Positions 63,237 through 64,000 of a DNA stretch of 64,000 nucleotides are shown in pieces. The DNA is from Acidimicrobiaceae bacterium (lineage in GTDB: Bacteria > Actinomycetota > Acidimicrobiia > Acidimicrobiales > Ilumatobacteraceae): positions 28,532 through 92,531 of the forward strand of contig JAHEDX010000005.1 in NCBI GenBank assembly GCA_024641005.1, given 5' to 3'. Made by a program: the position numbers and the translations under genes. Position 1 is the stretch's first letter, and every line of letters starts with the position of its first letter. The notes beneath the pieces are model-generated. The model saw nothing but the letters and a program-made list of their open reading frames with translations. It did no database searches and had not been told where the DNA came from.

Positions 63237-63488
63237 GTGAGTCGAAACACGATGAGCTTCGCCCTCCCCGAGAACATGCGCGACTACATCGACACGCGCG
63301 TTCGCGACGGAAGCTACGGCAACACGAGCGAGTACCTGCGCGAGTTGATCCGCCGCGACCAGCACGAGCAGGCAGCCCAACGCCTTCGTGATCTGATTGC
63401 CGACGGCCTTGCGTCAGGTGAGGGACGCGAAGCAACCGAGGACGTGCTTGCCGAGCTGCGCGATCGAGCGCTCGGCTCTGAAACGTGA
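63237..63488 (+). CDS. ParD-like antitoxin
   Basis: An 83-aa type II antitoxin: MSFALPENMRDYIDTRVRDGSYGNTSEYLRELIRRDQ is a ribbon-helix-helix DNA-binding domain, and the acidic C-terminal half (ATEDVLAELRDRALG) would wrap the toxin. GTG 63237 gives the common N-terminus SRNTMSFALP; ATG 63252 is an alternative. Its stop overlaps the toxin start (GTGA). The protein should repress its own promoter. Confidence 0.82.
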   Translation: MSRNTMSFALPENMRDYIDTRVRDGSYGNTSEYLRELIRRDQHEQAAQRLRDLIADGLASGEGREATEDVLAELRDRALGSET

Positions 63489-63808
63489 CCCGCCCGATAC
63501 TTCGACCTCAAGCCGAGCTCGATCTCATCAAGCGGACACGTCACTACCGGCGCGAGGGTGGCGACGAGCTCGGCGAACGCTTCTTCGACGCAGCCGTCAG
63601 TGCGCTCGACGCGATCAGCCGGATGCCTGGCGCTGGATCGCCGCACGCGGGCGAGTTGTGCGGAATCGAAGGGCTGCGTGTCCGCCGCATTGTGAACTTC
63701 CCCTGCGGCTGGTTCTACTTCGCGCACGACGATCGTGTCGACGTCGTTCGCCTCCTCGCCGATGCCCAAGACATCGCAATCGTCCTCGCGGATATCGAGC
63801 ACCAGTAG
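63485..63808 (+). CDS. ParE/RelE-like toxin
   Basis: A 107-aa toxin of the ParE/RelE superfamily: LRPQAELDLIKRTRHYRREGGDELGERFFDAAVSALDAISRMPGAGSPH at the N-terminus, then GLRVRRIVNFPCGWFYFAHDDRVDVVRLLADAQDI. Starts with GTG overlapping the antitoxin stop, so translation is coupled. ParE toxins poison gyrase; RelE toxins cleave mRNA; sequence favours ParE because of its ParD partner. Confidence 0.85.
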   Translation: MTRPILRPQAELDLIKRTRHYRREGGDELGERFFDAAVSALDAISRMPGAGSPHAGELCGIEGLRVRRIVNFPCGWFYFAHDDRVDVVRLLADAQDIAIVLADIEHQ

Positions 63809-64000
63809 CGCTCGCTGTCGTGCCGCTATCGAGCGGGTTGGCCGCACCGTGGTGTCTGTTGATATGGGTGCCCTCCAACGGCACTTTGGGGACGGACCAT
63901 CGTGCGAGGAGTGTGGGGTCGACGCGCCCGTCGAATGAGGCAGTCAACGCCCCGCAAGGAACGTTGGGCGGGTGTCGGTGTGCTGGATGGGTGCGCGTGA
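63809..64000. other. Window end, no supported gene
   Basis: The last 192 bp contain only a short ORF without recognisable features. The sequence is slightly less GC-rich than the rest. I see no terminator or complete gene; a gene may begin beyond the edge. Confidence 0.5.

Noticed and set aside
63023-63277. Minus-strand 84-aa ORF before parD
   Set aside because: Looks slightly protein-like (NIRRELPESLREIG) but lies over the TA promoter and matches no family.
62603-63969. Integron attC-like boxes (GCCCAAC, GTCTAAC, GTTGGGC) around the VOC and TA genes
   Set aside because: No properly spaced inner boxes or 60-140 bp palindrome joining them; the motifs are short enough to be chance.

Overview
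The window is about 64 kb of high-GC, densely coded bacterial chromosome. Its gene content points to an actinobacterium, most likely a free-living Acidimicrobiia (Ilumatobacter-like) lineage. The supporting genes are the PafB/PafC WYL regulators, a CofC-type F420 biosynthesis enzyme beside an F420-type LLM oxidoreductase, PIG-L deacetylase, the GlgX/TreZ/TreY trehalose pathway, a PIN-PhoH ATPase, MmyB-type regulators and an HU with lysine-rich APAKK repeats nearby. The lineage call is inference; no rRNA or tRNA gene was found to anchor it. No plasmid, phage, IS element or CRISPR array was seen.

Layout. 0-2.1 kb: Ktr-type potassium uptake pair. 2.1-10.2 kb: an uncharacterised MoxR / DUF5682 / VWA / DUF5691 / SWIM set (like E. 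coli yehLMPQ), split into two operons by two unrelated genes. 10.2-11 kb: SRPBCC and glutaredoxin-like proteins. 11-14.1 kb: complete zinc uptake locus (zur-znuC divergent from znuA-znuB) with two Zur-like boxes in a 24-bp divergent gap. 14.1-17.2 kb: HNH-like protein and the cbs plus cystathionine gamma-synthase/lyase pair, bracketed by two related palindromes. 17.2-20.9 kb: LLM oxidoreductase, HPF-like protein, RNase HII, a decayed sulfotransferase and selD. 21-23 kb: cupredoxin-NirK fusion convergent with an NsrR-like Rrf2 regulator. 23-27.8 kb: gpsA, cofC, PIG-L, HU plus a separate 35-aa APAKK tail ORF, and a HIT protein. 28-32.8 kb: PhoH, exonuclease, pafBC, 3-hydroxyacyl-CoA dehydrogenase. 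33-41 kb: glgX-treZ convergent with pgi-treY. 41-44.6 kb: operon of a PAP2-kinase fusion, a lipoprotein and a PAP2 phosphatase, divergent from an orphan OpuAC-like binding protein. 44.8-48.1 kb: ABC ATPase and FtsX-type permease. 48-62.5 kb: 6-phosphogluconolactonase, RarD, lipoproteins, TetR, DUF305, a zinc metallopeptidase, L,D-transpeptidase, GT2, argG, M20 peptidase, CocE/NonD hydrolase and an MmyB-type regulator. 62.6-63.8 kb: a VOC protein and a ParDE-like toxin-antitoxin pair.

Recurrent themes. (1) Many genes have a -10-like hexamer (CAGACT, TAGGTT, TAGCAT and similar) 6-8 nt before the start codon and no Shine-Dalgarno, suggesting widespread leaderless mRNAs; I used this to choose several starts. 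(2) ATGA/GTGA overlaps mark tight operons. (3) Long palindromes sit at gene borders and fall into at least two families (arms CGTAACG...; shared 15-mer CCCGTTCTGTGCAGC), with a third related by its GGTGCC-T-GGCACC core. The observations I rate highest are the split HU/APAKK-tail arrangement, the interrupted MoxR-VWA cluster, the palindrome families and the PAP2-kinase operon.
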